NCBI RefSeq assembly: GCF_000182565.1
Contig: NW_015971547.1
Span: 944,921 to 1,008,920 of the forward strand
Length of the DNA stretch: 64,000 nucleotides
Direction: 5' to 3'
Source: Spizellomyces punctatus DAOM BR117
Taxonomy: Eukaryota; Chytridiomycota; Chytridiomycetes; Spizellomycetales; Spizellomycetaceae
Shown here: positions 20,071-30,943 of the stretch, piece by piece
Numbering within the stretch: the stretch's first letter is position 1
How the letters are laid out: each line of letters opens with the position of its first letter
The notes under the pieces: model-generated
The model's database searches: none
Seen by the model: only the letters and a program-made list of their open reading frames with translations
What the model was told of the DNA's origin: nothing
Made by a program: the position numbers and the translations under genes

Positions 20071-21360
20071 ATGTCCCTTGAACAAGACTTTGTCTGGCCC
20101 TGCACAGACGACATATCTACGTTGGAAAAATACCCCTTTGGAATCTCCGCAGAGCACGCAGTTTCCACCAATATACCCACTCTCATCGCTTCTGATTCCA
20201 GTAACGTTCAGACCATTGACAGCTTTTATACCGCCGTCGGGGAAAGTCTATCTGCTACATCCGAAATTATGTGGGATACCCCGGACCTGTTACATACCAA
20301 GAGCGGAAGTACTGATGTCGATACCGCCCTCGAAGCCCAGGTGATGGCGCTGTTGTGGGGGGAACAAGATATCGTTCAGCAATCGCCACATGGCGTCTTC
20401 GCTCCCTCTGCTGAATCTATCATGGAGCCTTTCGATGTCCTTGCGGCATATCCAGTTGGCGATGATGCGTTTCTAGCGGCATTGGGCAATGCGGAAGCGC
20501 CAACTCCAGACGAAGTCCGAATGCCGGCCGTGGGTGACGAGTATTTCGGTGGTGAATGGGCAGAGGATGATAATGGCTTGAAAGCCTTGTTGACGTTCGA
20601 TGAAGGAGTAGCTGGCCAGCCTCTATCGAGTGCCCTTCCAGCTGATTTTAACACGTCCACATTTGATGGGCAGTCGTGTACTAGCTTGTCGGATATTGGC
20701 ACGCCCTGTCTAGAGTTAACACCCTGTACTAGCTTGTCGGATATTGGCACGCCCTCTTTAGAGTTAACACCCTCTATGACGTGGTCGAACTTTGGACAAG
20801 ACGTGCTCTCCGTACCGATGCTCAGCCCTCAAACTCGACGCGGCAGCGATGCATCCACATACTCTTACGATTCCGATATCTCTTCCACGTCCATTTCATC
20901 GCTTGACTCGTTTTTCGAAAACGAGTCACTCAATACATTTGTCGTCAACGATTCAAAACCTACGCCCCATCGCGCCGCAAAACGTTCACAAAAACCCACC
21001 AAGGCAAAGAAAATTCACACATGCCCTCTCCCCAATTGCAACCGAACATTTACACGTAAATTCAACCTGACGTCACACATTCAAGCAGCCCATTCTGGTC
21101 TTCGACCGTTTGTTTGCCCACATTGCAAGACGACGTTTGCTCGCAAGCACGATTTGAGGAGACACATCGCGTCGTTGCATACGGCAGGCCCGCATCCGTT
21201 TCGGTGTCCTGGAGCTGGATGCACCATGACATTTGCAAGGTCCGATGCATTGAAAAGACATTTGTTTGTCGAGGCGAAAAGATGGAGAGAAGGTGCTTCT
21301 GAGACAGAGGGTCATTGGGAATTGTTTGCAGATGATACCATAGCTTGTAATGGCTTGTAA
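20071..21360 (+). CDS. C2H2 zinc-finger transcription factor, 429 residues
   Basis: The frame is open from 19966, but the ATG at 20071 (MSLEQDFVW) best fits the TATA box. The first 310 residues are acidic and S/T-rich, typical of an activation region, with a 16-residue unit (CTSLSDIGTP-LELTP) present twice in tandem. Three zinc fingers lie at about residues 325-415: CPLPNCNRTFTRKFNLTSH, CPHCKTTFARKHDLRRH and CPGAGCTMTFARSDALKRH. The last lacks the second histidine at normal spacing, as in many fungal factors of the Crz1/Msn type. A basic linker (AAKRSQKPTKAKK) precedes the fingers and may be a nuclear localisation signal. The target genes cannot be told from sequence. Confidence 0.9.
   Translation: MSLEQDFVWPCTDDISTLEKYPFGISAEHAVSTNIPTLIASDSSNVQTIDSFYTAVGESLSATSEIMWDTPDLLHTKSGSTDVDTALEAQVMALLWGEQDIVQQSPHGVFAPSAESIMEPFDVLAAYPVGDDAFLAALGNAEAPTPDEVRMPAVGDEYFGGEWAEDDNGLKALLTFDEGVAGQPLSSALPADFNTSTFDGQSCTSLSDIGTPCLELTPCTSLSDIGTPSLELTPSMTWSNFGQDVLSVPMLSPQTRRGSDASTYSYDSDISSTSISSLDSFFENESLNTFVVNDSKPTPHRAAKRSQKPTKAKKIHTCPLPNCNRTFTRKFNLTSHIQAAHSGLRPFVCPHCKTTFARKHDLRRHIASLHTAGPHPFRCPGAGCTMTFARSDALKRHLFVEAKRWREGASETEGHWELFADDTIACNGL
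20677..20772 (+). repeat. 48-bp in-frame tandem duplication in the C2H2 gene
   Basis: Two adjacent 48-bp units differ at only a few bases (one changes CYS to SER in the product). They add one 16-residue unit to the putative activation region. The near identity suggests a recent event. Confidence 0.85.
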
Positions 21361-21642
21361 AATAAACGACAATACGGATTAGTGTAACTGGATCATGCCC
21401 GGGAAAAGCACGCAATACTTGCTAACCTCAATGACATCACATCTCCTTGTGGTAACATCGATACAACAATACATCACATACACAAAATCTCAATAATATA
21501 TTTTCAAATAAAAAAGCCGTTTATGGAGGAAACAAGTCAACTTGTAACAAATCTAAACTGCAGAAGTCCATGGCTACGATAGCCTGGGAATCGAAAAGGG
21601 GAGAAGTGCATGGTCACGGCCAACCATATACTTGTAGAGAAT

Positions 21643-22177
21643 TTAAGCAGACGCAGAGAATCGGCTCCACTTGTCAAACTTTCCAGAGGGGTCGTAGATC
21701 TTTGTGGTCTGGTTCGCTTGGACGGTGTTCCAGGGTTGGGGGTTGCTCCTAATACAAGAAGTCAACGGGTTAACGTCGATTGCAGGGAACAATTACTCGC
21801 CAAGCCAGAGCAAAAGTAGAGAGATTCAGATAAAATAATCGTTTTCTCGACATGGATTATTTCCGAGAGATTCCCATTGTAACGAATATCCATCATCATG
21901 ATCGACTCTTGCCCAGGAAACAACGACTTACTTTCTGGACCACACGCAGTCTGGTCCTGCGGTCTTGTGCGCTACAAAGTAAGTGGCACCACCGACAGCG
22001 AATGCCATGATGGCAAACAAGGGATATACCTGCAAAGGCACGAGAACGTCAGTTACAATGCAAGAATTTACGCCGTGAGGTTTCTCATGTGCACACGGCG
22101 AGATACTGCTGGCACAAACCCATCACTCTTCAACTTACTCCAGAAGGAACTTTGGTGAGGGTGTAGTGTCCAGCCAT
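21643..22177 (-). CDS. NDUFA4: NDUFA4/MLRQ-like mitochondrial respiratory subunit, 80 residues
   Basis: Three exons (22177-22139, 22029-21932, 21748-21643), 80 residues. The product starts MAGHYTLTKVPSG, has one membrane helix (YPLFAIMAFAVGGATYFVAH), then GPDCVWSRKSNPQPWNTVQ and ends KYDPSGKFDKW-like (TKIYDPSGKFDKWSRFS). The order 'short N-terminus, Y-P-L-F helix, pD-V-W, P-W' and the total length fit the NDUFA4/B12D-like family, first described with complex I and now placed with cytochrome c oxidase. It would sit in the inner mitochondrial membrane. All three exons are far below usual ORF-length cut-offs, so it is easy to miss. Splice sites are canonical and phases agree. Confidence 0.85.
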
Positions 22178-23155
22178 TGTGAAAGGTCGTAGAGCGTAGG
22201 TGAAGGATGAGCGATGAGGATCGGAAGAGCAAGCAGCAAATCGTGCCCGAATAGCTTAAATAGGCCGCCGCCCGCGTTTTGCAGTTGAGACGCTCATCTT
22301 CATCGGTAAAATAAAATGGAAAAAAAAAGTTTTTCTCGTTTGTTTACACATGTTTTCGGCAATATTTGCAGTTTTAGAACCCGTAGTAACCCGCAGCTTT
22401 TGGTTTCATCCATCTCTGGCTTGGAAAGTGTGGATTGGTCACGTAAGCAGCCCTCCGCTCCGACGCTCCATTCATGGCCGGAATGAGCTACTCACTCTAG
22501 GACAGTGTCCCGTGGGGTTAGAGTGCAAGGATGATAGGATGATGTGGCGTTTTAGTCCTGGCGCACCTAGTACCTTTCAATTAATCCAACCTGTGATGCA
22601 CCAGTGAGTATTTGTCGCCTATTTAAAGCTCCAATGAATAGCAGTTGAAGGAGCCGAGAATTATTAGTTCTCCGGCAAATCAGGCTTGATAAACACACTT
22701 TTTGTACAGTGCCCCCACCTATTTAGAGTCCAATGAATAGACGTCAAGATTAAGTGTGCTCCGGTGACGGCCAAACATAGGATCGACCATAAGGCCTCCA
22801 TTCCACCAAAACAAAGCAATTGCGATATATGGGATTTGTGAATGGGTTTTGATTGAAGGATCGCCGATTCCCATTATGGCGAATCGCGCGGACTTGTCAA
22901 ACCTGCGTTCAGCAGTTATGCTTCTTACAATCTTGTAACTAAAAATAGTTTGTTTTTGAGGTTACATTGCACATTTCTAGCCCAACCGACCCTCACTCAA
23001 ATAACACCTGTCAATGTTGAACAGTATTCTTGGCAGCATGCGGAGAAACACCAATGTCCAGAAAATTGGGAATGAGGACGACAAGCTTAGATAAATATGA
23101 ACTTGAAGGTTGCAATTCCTCTTGCGCACAATTCTATACTTGTTCATAGCTCAAA
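22178..23155. other. Intergenic region with a dispersed 24-bp direct repeat
   Basis: There is no supported gene. A repeated box is described separately at 22617-22740. An A-rich tract lies at about 22320 near the NDUFA4-like promoter. Confidence 0.4.
22617..22740 (+). repeat. Two copies of a ~25-bp box about 100 bp apart
   Basis: Copy 1 (22617-22641) and copy 2 (22716-22740) share CCTATTTA-A-G--TCCAATGAATAG, each containing a CCAAT core. Both are followed at a distance by TGCTCCGG/TTCTCCGG. The arrangement looks like duplicated promoter sequence or paired factor sites, 400-500 bp upstream of the gene at 23156. Confidence 0.6.
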
Positions 23156-23617
23156 ATGGAAAGAACACAAGCTACCTCTCAGGTGTTTCGGCCAAGTACG
23201 TTACTACAAGCGGACCGTTCCTTTTGCGAAGGAATGAACCGTGCTCAAGCAACCTCCCAATTTGTTCTCGCCAACCACCCTGACTCTGAAAGTACCATAT
23301 CCGCTCCTATATTCCAAGAGTTTGAAGTCAGTGTCAAGCAAGCCAGAGCTCGAGGAACAGTTTACGGTCTTGCGTGTAACGACTTGGGCAGCGCAATGTC
23401 TGTAGAATCGCAAGCGACGTCTCGGTCCCGGAGCGCTTCGATTGGTAGTCTAGCAAGGAAAAGCGCCCTGTCGTGTGCCGAATCCTTGGAACCCGTTGTT
23501 GTGGATCGTTTTTCCACGCTGACACGGCCGAAGGAAGGATGTTCGTCGGCTGGGGCAAAATGGGGGAAAGGCAAACGGGGATTTGTCCGCAAAATGCGGA
23601 GATTGTTCGTGCGATGA
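23156..23617 (+). CDS. Unrecognised small protein, 153 residues
   Basis: An open frame beginning MERTQATSQVF. The N-terminus contains the segment R-A/T-Q-A-T-S-Q twice (ERTQATSQ, NRAQATSQ), the middle is S/A-rich (SRSRSASIGSLARKSAL, with R-x-x-S kinase-type sites), and the C-terminus is strongly basic (KGKRGFVRKMRRLFVR). There is no membrane helix or known domain. The basic tail may bind nucleic acid or membrane lipids. Support is composition and the clean start; expression data would be needed to be sure. Confidence 0.45.
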   Translation: MERTQATSQVFRPSTLLQADRSFCEGMNRAQATSQFVLANHPDSESTISAPIFQEFEVSVKQARARGTVYGLACNDLGSAMSVESQATSRSRSASIGSLARKSALSCAESLEPVVVDRFSTLTRPKEGCSSAGAKWGKGKRGFVRKMRRLFVR

Positions 23618-24852
23618 GTTTTCACTTTTGTTATTGGCTTGGTGGGATGTTGATTGTATAATTTGCGATGTACCCGGCGTACCGGTTGTATTTCCTTGTA
23701 TTTAAAAAATTGAGCTAGTCTTAAGCGAAGGGAATGTGCGCAGTCCTCTTTTCTGTGGGATTTCTTTTGACGAGCCTGGTTCGTTTTTCCTGCATTTTAC
23801 GTTCTTTCGGAATACCAACGTACTAGTCTTTAAGGTCGGATTTCCAGCGAATCGCTCTTACCAACAGTCTTTTGATGATGGGTTCGGCAAATGTAACAAT
23901 TCCCTATATACAGCGTTCTCGTTACAAAGCTCGATCCATATGCCAGATGAATCTGGAGAGCATGATGCTGCATTCAGGCAAAATGCAACCTTTCTCATTC
24001 TGGCATCATCAAATATATGAACCATGATTCCCATGAACTTCCCTGAAACGTACCTATTTTGGATACTCCATGGCTCGTAATTACCGTCGAAGTTCATGCT
24101 GGGGCTTGTTAACATCTGTCGGCTACGAGAAAGTGGAAAAAGCTCACGATTTGAATCTCTTTCGCTACGATAACTTTTGGTCAGCACGAGTTAACCTAAT
24201 CCAAATCATTTTGTCGTCATAGTATCTGGTTGCTCTATCAGCGCACAACTAGTCAGCAATGTCTCCTAAATAGCGTCCCCGTCTAAAGCTAGTCCGGAAC
24301 TCCGAAATACACCGGATCGCGCATCGTCATGGATTTAGGTGGAATGCTGTTGTCAAATATTTCTTCGAAACTGTTGTACATGAAATCCTGGCCCCTCTCG
24401 AGAATGCCGGCCGGAACACGGTGACATACTTGGATATTTACCATGGTCCCAACAGAGCAGCACCAAAATTGTGTACAATGAAGAAATCGTCCTGGTTTTG
24501 TACATGTCGCTTTGTCTCTGCTGTAGCTGATGCTTTGTACAGGTTTTCACCCTGTCGTGTATAATGTGTATATGGATGTCACTGGAACGGCTGCGGGTGT
24601 CGAAATACATATCTCTGCAGGACTACTCTGACGCTAGAGATCGAATATATATGCTATATGCAGTAATATGAAGACTAGGCCATTCTGCCGCCTACGTGAA
24701 CAACTGCATTAGATCATGCGAGTGTAAAAACAATGATACTACATGCGATTCAGCAAAAATGCATCCATTAAACATGCACAACAGTAAGCGATGCCTTTCA
24801 AAGATATGACGTCTTGATTAGCTTAAAGAGTCTGGGACTATCTGAATCTCAT
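23618..24852. other. Intergenic region without a supported gene
   Basis: About 1.2 kb. A 109-codon minus-strand frame at 23858-24187 has a partly coding-like composition but no domain. No RNA gene or repeat was seen. Confidence 0.35.
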
Positions 24853-26666
24853 CTACAGCTTTGCAGTCTTGGGGTAAAATTTCATGGCTTGCCTAACTCC
24901 CAAATCAGCCATAATTTCCTCACTTCCACCAAGAATAGCGGCAAATTTGTAGGTTCGTTGGAAGCCTTCGATTATTCTACCCATTCCCGTCTTTGTAATG
25001 GCACGACCACCAAAGATTTGGCATGATTCATCGGAAACGTTATGGGCAACACGCGTGCAACGGAGCTTGAGAAGAGCAATTGGTCCTCCGAGTTTGATGG
25101 ACGCTTCGTTGTACGACATTCTCGTCATCTGGTAAGTGAGGTTTTCGAGCCAGTTATGGACGGCTTCGGTTTCAGAGATCTGATAAGCGTTGCGAAAAAA
25201 TACGGTGTCATTAAAACCATAAGATTTTGCTTGAAGAGATACGATCCTTACCATGTGGGCCAACTTGGCTCTGATCACAGGTTGCTCGATCAATGGCTTG
25301 CCAAAGACTAGTCGCTGCTGAGCCCACTTGAAGCATTCCTCGATTACCAGCCTGATGCTACGCGTGACGGTTGCAACGATAAACCAACGCTCATGGTTGA
25401 AGTTATACATGATAACCTGGAAACCTTGGCCCTCCTTGCCAAGGAGGTTTTCAACAGGAACTTTGACATTCTCAAAGGTGATATATGCCGTGCCAGCAGC
25501 AGCGGAGTAAGAAGTCTTGATGGCCTTTGTCTCCAAGCCTTCACTATTTTCATAGCAAACTATAAGCCATGTCGGATAAGGTTAAAGCGACAAACCATCA
25601 TCATACACACCTGCGCTCGATCAACAACATGGAAATGCCACCAGGTCCGTCACCGGTACGAACAGCCGTCGAGAAATAGTCGCAGAATGTACCGTTGGTA
25701 ATCCACTTTTTGGTACCGTTTACAATGTAGTACTTGCCGCAAGGGGACTTTTTTGCCGTCGTGCGGATAGCTGCAACGTCGGAACCAGCAGTAGCTTCGG
25801 TGATTGCAAGACAGATTCTCTTCTTCCCACTCAAAACTTCGTTAACAACCTTTTCCTTGACGTTCTTGGTTGCAAAATGAAGGACGGGAGGTAAACCGAT
25901 AACCATTCCGGTGGCCACCGAGTCCTGGAATCCAGGAGCACCAAGAGTGCCAATTTCCTCGTGGGCAATCATTTCATGGAAGTAGTCAAACTCCTCTGGC
26001 TTGACACCTCCGGGAAGTGTTCTTCCGTTGAGGTGGGGACCAGGGCCCATACGGCAGGCCAACAAGTTGAATGAACCCATCTTTTCGAAAAGCTCCTGGT
26101 CAGCAATGGTGCCCGACTCTTCATTTACAGCAGCATCGGGTACGATCTCCTTTTGTATGAATTCTCGGACGGCCGCACGGAACCTAAAGTGGGATTCGCT
26201 GCAGGACATGCATGATTGGTTTGTGGGAACAAGTATGGATTCCGTCTTTAACCGCAAACTCACTTGTAATAAGGAGAGTAGAACCCTTGCCAAGCGCTGG
26301 ACTCTGCATAAGGAACCTTGCTGATGTCACCGGGCTTTTGAAGTACGATCTTGGATTTCACACCCTTGACAGTTCCAATTTCATATTTCGGGCCAAACTT
26401 GGCGAGTACAGACTGGCGATGCAAACCGTAGAACTCCTCTATGTGTAGTCATATTCGTCAACATATGGATGGTACAGAGAGACGAGGACACAATACATAC
26501 GCGTGGCATCTTTGCCCGCAACCTCCAGCAAGACTGTCAAACCACCAGGATGCAAGTCGGCAAAATTTGTCAAGTCATAAACTCGACCGTCTACAATGAT
26601 CCACAAGCTCTCTTCATTGTTATGGGCAGCGACCTGTTCAATGGTGTACTCTTGTTGGGGTGCCAT
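24853..26666 (-). CDS. Cytochrome b5-acyl-CoA dehydrogenase fusion, 539 residues
   Basis: Four exons (26666-26501, 26438-26264, 26198-25611, 25543-24853) in one frame. Residues 1-85 are a cytochrome b5 domain (LWIIVDGRVYDLTNFADLHPGG, with the haem-ligand HPGG; GKDATQEFYGLH). From about 130 an acyl-CoA dehydrogenase follows: FREFIQKEIVPDA-type N-domain, CLAITEATAGSDVAAI (FAD/substrate loop), KKWITNGTFCDYF, FENVKVPVENLLG, ERWFIVA, RLVFGKPLIEQPV and a C-terminal SCQIFGGRAITKTGMGRIIE. Acyl-CoA dehydrogenases oxidise acyl-CoA to 2-enoyl-CoA with FAD. The b5 module could pass electrons to or from another partner. The fusion is known in fungi. The ATG at 26714 would add 16 residues (ASFFSRAFSPHLTL) that might target mitochondria, so the start is uncertain. 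Confidence 0.9.
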
Positions 26667-27830
26667 GTTGAGAGTAAGATGCGGTGAAAATGCTCGGGAG
26701 AAGAAGGAAGCCAAACCTTGGCTCGTGATCGAATCTAATTACACGTGATAAGACCAAGCCATGAAAGTTAAACATTGCAATGCCCCATACGTAACCCTCC
26801 AAGTTGGGTAAGGCTAATAAGGGTTAAAGCACATTTTGAACTTTTACTGCCAGTGATGTGTATATCCATTCATTTGGCACAAGTTTTGTTTTGCTTGATA
26901 CATATTGCACGCTATCAGCATGAAAGCGCAAGCTGAGGCTCCTATAGTTTTTGGTTCCAAGGGACCCAATACGGTCTGTTACCCTTCAGGTACTGATCGA
27001 CATTACGATTTCATCAAAGTTGGAAGATGCAAGGTCGTCATTTCCAACAAGAGCCCCTCATGACATATCTTTGCTTTCGCAGCAGTGGCAACGACGCCGT
27101 AGCTTTCGGACACCCGAGCAACGTACGTCATGTGATATTGCTGACGAACCGCGGAGAAACTGGCCTTCCTTTTCGGCATTTCATAAACGGTTTTGGTGAC
27201 AAAAAGTGTGAAAAAAAAGGAGGAAGGCCCGACGTGGAAGTCGTCGGTTTGAGCGCCGTGCGGTCGGTCGTTTTAAAGTCCATTTTTACGAGTGTTTGGG
27301 GTTCTCCTCGCCTTCCAAAATAAATCACACTTGTTCTTTTTTTCTGTGATTCATTGCATTTCGGGCCTTTTTCCTTGCGCATGAATTCCGAAATTTGTGA
27401 TCGCAAGCAAGTCTCCAAAAACAACTTCCGAACTTTGGATTTTAAGGGATTAAAAAAAAACACATTGACAAATACAAGGTGAGTTGCATAGTTTCTTCAT
27501 GTCATCAACCACGGGACTGGGGGCGACAGACAAGCAAAAGACAAATGCTGGTGCTTGCCAAGGGAGGGGAAGTCTTTTTGTTGAAAAATACCACGCGAAC
27601 ACTGCAGTCATCTTTATATAGAGGATTTTCGATAGAAAAAGCCCTCGTTCAATCTTATACAGACCTGCAACACATCTACACTGTTGCCAATTTGTTTATA
27701 CCGCTCAACCCTGACGTATGATTTGCTAATGACGCATGATAAAAAGGTCAATCCATTCTACCTCGTGCACCTTCTTCGCTCGTTCCCATCCTTGGCAAAA
27801 TCCCGTTCCAACGCTCGATCGCAACCCGCT
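26667..27830. other. Intergenic region, no supported gene
   Basis: Divergent promoter region between the b5-acyl-CoA dehydrogenase and the GRAM-domain gene. Overlapping antisense frames at 26951-27463 have no recognisable domains. An in-frame extension of the GRAM gene up to 27684 is more likely 5' UTR. Confidence 0.4.
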
Positions 27831-29341
27831 ATGACATTTGAATCACAGGACGCCGCGGTGTCTTCCCCAGATATAGTGGCGTACAACACAAATACTGGAG
27901 CATCGGCTGCTGGTGCATACACCGAAGCTTCAGCAAAGGTGGCATCGGACACTGGTGGTTCGTCGGAAAGCTCGACAGACATGGAGAGTCTTACCGGCTC
28001 ACGCCAAGGATCAGCCGCGAACGGTAAAACATTAGGACTTGGACACAATGACAGCGCAATCACCGTCGTCACTCAACGCGTAGGAGAGAGTCAACCGGAC
28101 AGACACGCCAAGCACCTCTCACAGTCGTCCAGTCGATTCGGCGATCAGTCGTCTGGCCCAGAAGACACGCATACAGATGATGAGGAACCCGCGAAATCTG
28201 GCACGCTAGAGAGGGTCAGCAAGGCATTTGCTCCTTATGTTCCTCTTCGGCGAAAGAGACGCTCACTTTCGCAATCCTCTTCATCGTCGTTGGATGACGA
28301 CAACTCACCCGAAGGAAATCCCACTGCAACTGCGGCAGAACCACATGGAAAGAACGGTGTCCGTGAAGCTATAATCCGAAAGTTGTCGTTGGCAAGACAA
28401 AGGAGATGCCGAACTGCTTCTGGGGAATCGAGTCCCGATGCCGGAGATGGAGAGGGCACGACGGGGACAACGACCACTGACGAATCCGACTCACCTGTTG
28501 ATGGAACATTGCGGCGAACGAGTGCGGTGGATTCTACACCAGCTAGACTGCTGTATCAGGAGATTGCGCACGTAATGGAGTATTCGGAAAAGAGAAACAG
28601 ATCGTTGCATCGACTGTTCCCTGAACTACCCGAGAGTGAGACTCATGTTGATGGTATGTTTGACAACATTATATACACTTCTACAAGCGTGATCACGGCT
28701 AACCTGTAAGCCTGACATGTAGACTACAGCTGTGCGCTACAAAAAGAAATTCTCATACATGGTCGTCTCTACCTCACCTCTGAACACTTTTGCTTCAACG
28801 CCAACATCTTTGGATATGTGACCAACCTCGTCATCCCTATCACGGATGTTGTGAGCATTGAGAAGAAGTCTGTATTGATCATTCCCAATGCTCTGTTGGT
28901 GACGCTGAAAGGAAACAAGGTCCGTACTTCATATTGGCTAAAACCGTATCCTGTATTCTTATCTTGTCATTCCTCTAGCAATATTTCTTTGCATCTTTTG
29001 TTAAACGCGACGAAGCGTATCTAAAAATGCTCACCCTCCTTCACGCTCACCGCAAACTGGACGCACAATCTACCACAATAAACCCCGCCGACCCGCAAGA
29101 AGCGTCATCCTCGGCCACACTAATGGACGAAATTCCCTCCGACTTGCCCCCACCAAAGGCGCCTCAGCCTGACCAAACCCTTATCATGCTTATCGTCATC
29201 ATCGTGGGTTGGTCGCTTGTCATGACCCTTACTTCTGGGGTGGTGCTGTGGAGGGTAAAAAATGTTGTGGGCGGGTTGGAGATTTTGTCTGGTATATTGA
29301 AAGACGTGGTACCTAAGGATATCGGGCGTACAATTAGATAG
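27831..29341 (+). CDS. GRAM-domain protein with C-terminal membrane anchor, 460 residues
   Basis: Three exons (27831-28653, 28723-28919, 28979-29341). The first 240 residues are disordered, S/T-rich and basic (PLRRKRRSLSQSSSSS). A GRAM domain spans about 245-350: RNRSLHRLFPELPESE, CALQKEILIHGRLYLTSEH, CFNANIFGYVTNLVIPITDV, VSIEKKSV and ALLVTLKGNKQYFFASF. One transmembrane helix lies near the C-terminus (LIMLIVIIVGWSLVMTLTSGVV). This layout (GRAM plus C-terminal anchor, no VASt domain visible) resembles GRAMD2/GRAMD3 and truncated Lam/Ysp proteins, which act at ER-plasma-membrane contact sites and bind phosphoinositides or phosphatidylserine. That role here is inference. The ATG at 27831 was chosen because upstream codons look non-coding. 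Confidence 0.85.
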
Positions 29342-29401
29342 GTTGATTCTGGTTCTATATTTATTGGTTGTAGATATGAGAGATGGGAGAGTTTTGGTTA
29401 T

Positions 29402-29580
29402 ACCATGCTACGATATGGGTGTATCTTGTGGATCTGGAGTGTCCATATTTCTATTCTGGTGGAATGCCACGAAATGGGTGTATCTTTGGGGTGTCCATAC
29501 TTCTATACTAGTTGGTTAGACATGCCACAATACGGGGTATCTTGTGAATCTGGAGTGTCCATACTTCTATACTGCTGGGT
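29402..29580 (+). repeat. Three diverged ~60-bp tandem repeats downstream of the GRAM gene
   Basis: Units begin near 29402, 29463 and 29522 and share ATGCCAC-A-A-GGGT, GTATCTT and GGAGTGTCCATACTTCTATACT-type segments. The spacing is about 61 and 59 bp and the copies differ by small indels. They lie in the 3' flank and no frame runs through them. Confidence 0.75.
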
Positions 29581-29864
29581 TTAGTGGGGTATTGCAATTG
29601 CTTTGTGTATCCGACGCGCCTCTATGTAAAGAGGTCATTGCAATATCAACCTGCAAGTTATTCATATAAGCTACTGCAAATACTAATTATATTGCAAAGG
29701 GTAAAACGAAACGAATGTGTGCGCTTGACACAACGCACTACTTGATATCCCACTATACATTCAATCCTATATGCCGCCCTTCCGCTGCCCAATCCAAGAC
29801 CATACAAAAACTTTCAACAGGTAAACGGAAAAAAGCACGTCTTAACATATTCTTCCAAGCGATT

Positions 29865-30761
29865 TCATTTGAACGCCAGTGCAAAGTTTGCAATTTGAAC
29901 TCCCGTAATGAAAAGGAACAGGATCATCTCGAGCCACCAGTAGCCAGGCGTGAAGGTTGAGATGAGGATCCAAAAGAGCAGCAACAGGGCAGCAACCCAG
30001 GTTAAAACTACGACGGCCTGCATGGAACAGTATGAGAATATTGTGCATATGCGAATAAAGCCCTCACGTACAGTTGTGATGCCCCGGCCAGCTTCGTTTG
30101 CTACAGTTGTAGCGAGAAGGATGAGGAAGGCATCACGGGCAGAACGAGCGAACCGATTTGCGCCGCCCGACTATGATAATAAGCATCAATATCATATATC
30201 AAAGAGAAATTTCATTGTGGGAACATACCGCTCCTCCATGCCTTTCCTCAGCTTTCGCGGCGCCCCACCTATGCAACACTGGCGCTAAGAGCAAACCGAG
30301 GAGCCAAAGAATAAAGGCACAAAAGACGGCAACCCAAGCAGCTTTTTCCAAAATAGGTTAGTCCAAAGCGAAGACAAAAGATATATTTGGATATCTTACA
30401 TTCCGTCAAACCGTTTATAAAACGATTGGTTCCAGGTGCACCCCCGCCTTGTCGGGCAAAGAGATGGACGCTTTCCTGCAGAGGTGCCAAGGTGTACATA
30501 TCTCACAAATTATGGGAGTAAGTTGAGGTATGCTAGCCAGAAAAAACAGTAGGAAGACGAGAACTACCAAGTTTAACCTCTGGGAGAAGCTTTTTGGTAA
30601 GCATGAGTACATTGCGGCTTTTGACGACGTAACTCACCATCTCTTGGTCGCCGGGGGAGAAAACGGGGTTGGATGCGGGCTTTGTCGTTCTTGTGTAGAC
30701 TAGGGGCTTGAAATTAGAACTGGGATTGACGCATCTTTCGCTCTGGTATACTTACACACAT
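29865..30761 (-). CDS. Small multi-helix membrane protein, 203 residues, unrecognised
   Basis: Six exons (30761-30756, 30706-30568, 30501-30400, 30341-30229, 30170-30072, 30017-29865) join in frame with canonical GT-AG sites. The first exon is only 6 bp (Met-Cys). The N-terminal 60 residues are soluble (YTRTTKPASNPVFSPGDQ, NVLMLTKKLLPEVKL). Then come hydrophobic helices: WVAVFCAFILWLLGLLLAPV, AFLILLATTVANEAG, VVLTWVAALLLLFWILIST and EMILFLFITGVQIANFAL. Two or more glycine-rich short loops separate them. Topology suggests three to four membrane spans. I do not recognise the family. The 6-bp first exon is the least certain part. Confidence 0.6.
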
Positions 30762-30943
30762 ATCGGTGAACTTGAGAAGGGAGGGATATAGGATTCCCTT
30801 GGACAGTCAACCATCTATCGTGCTAGAAAAATCATTGTTTATTTGGGCATACACGATTGGTGAGTACATCTGTCTACACATTAGAATCTAACCACGAGTT
30901 GCCACTCGCTTGACATCCGTCTGACATCCACTTGATCATCAAG

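Noticed and set aside
19437-20157. Several frames on both strands ahead of the C2H2 gene
   Set aside because: They overlap each other and the promoter, and lack domains or codon consistency.
23858-24187. 109-codon minus-strand frame with some coding-like composition
   Set aside because: No recognisable domain, no convincing splice partners and a weak start; kept as intergenic.
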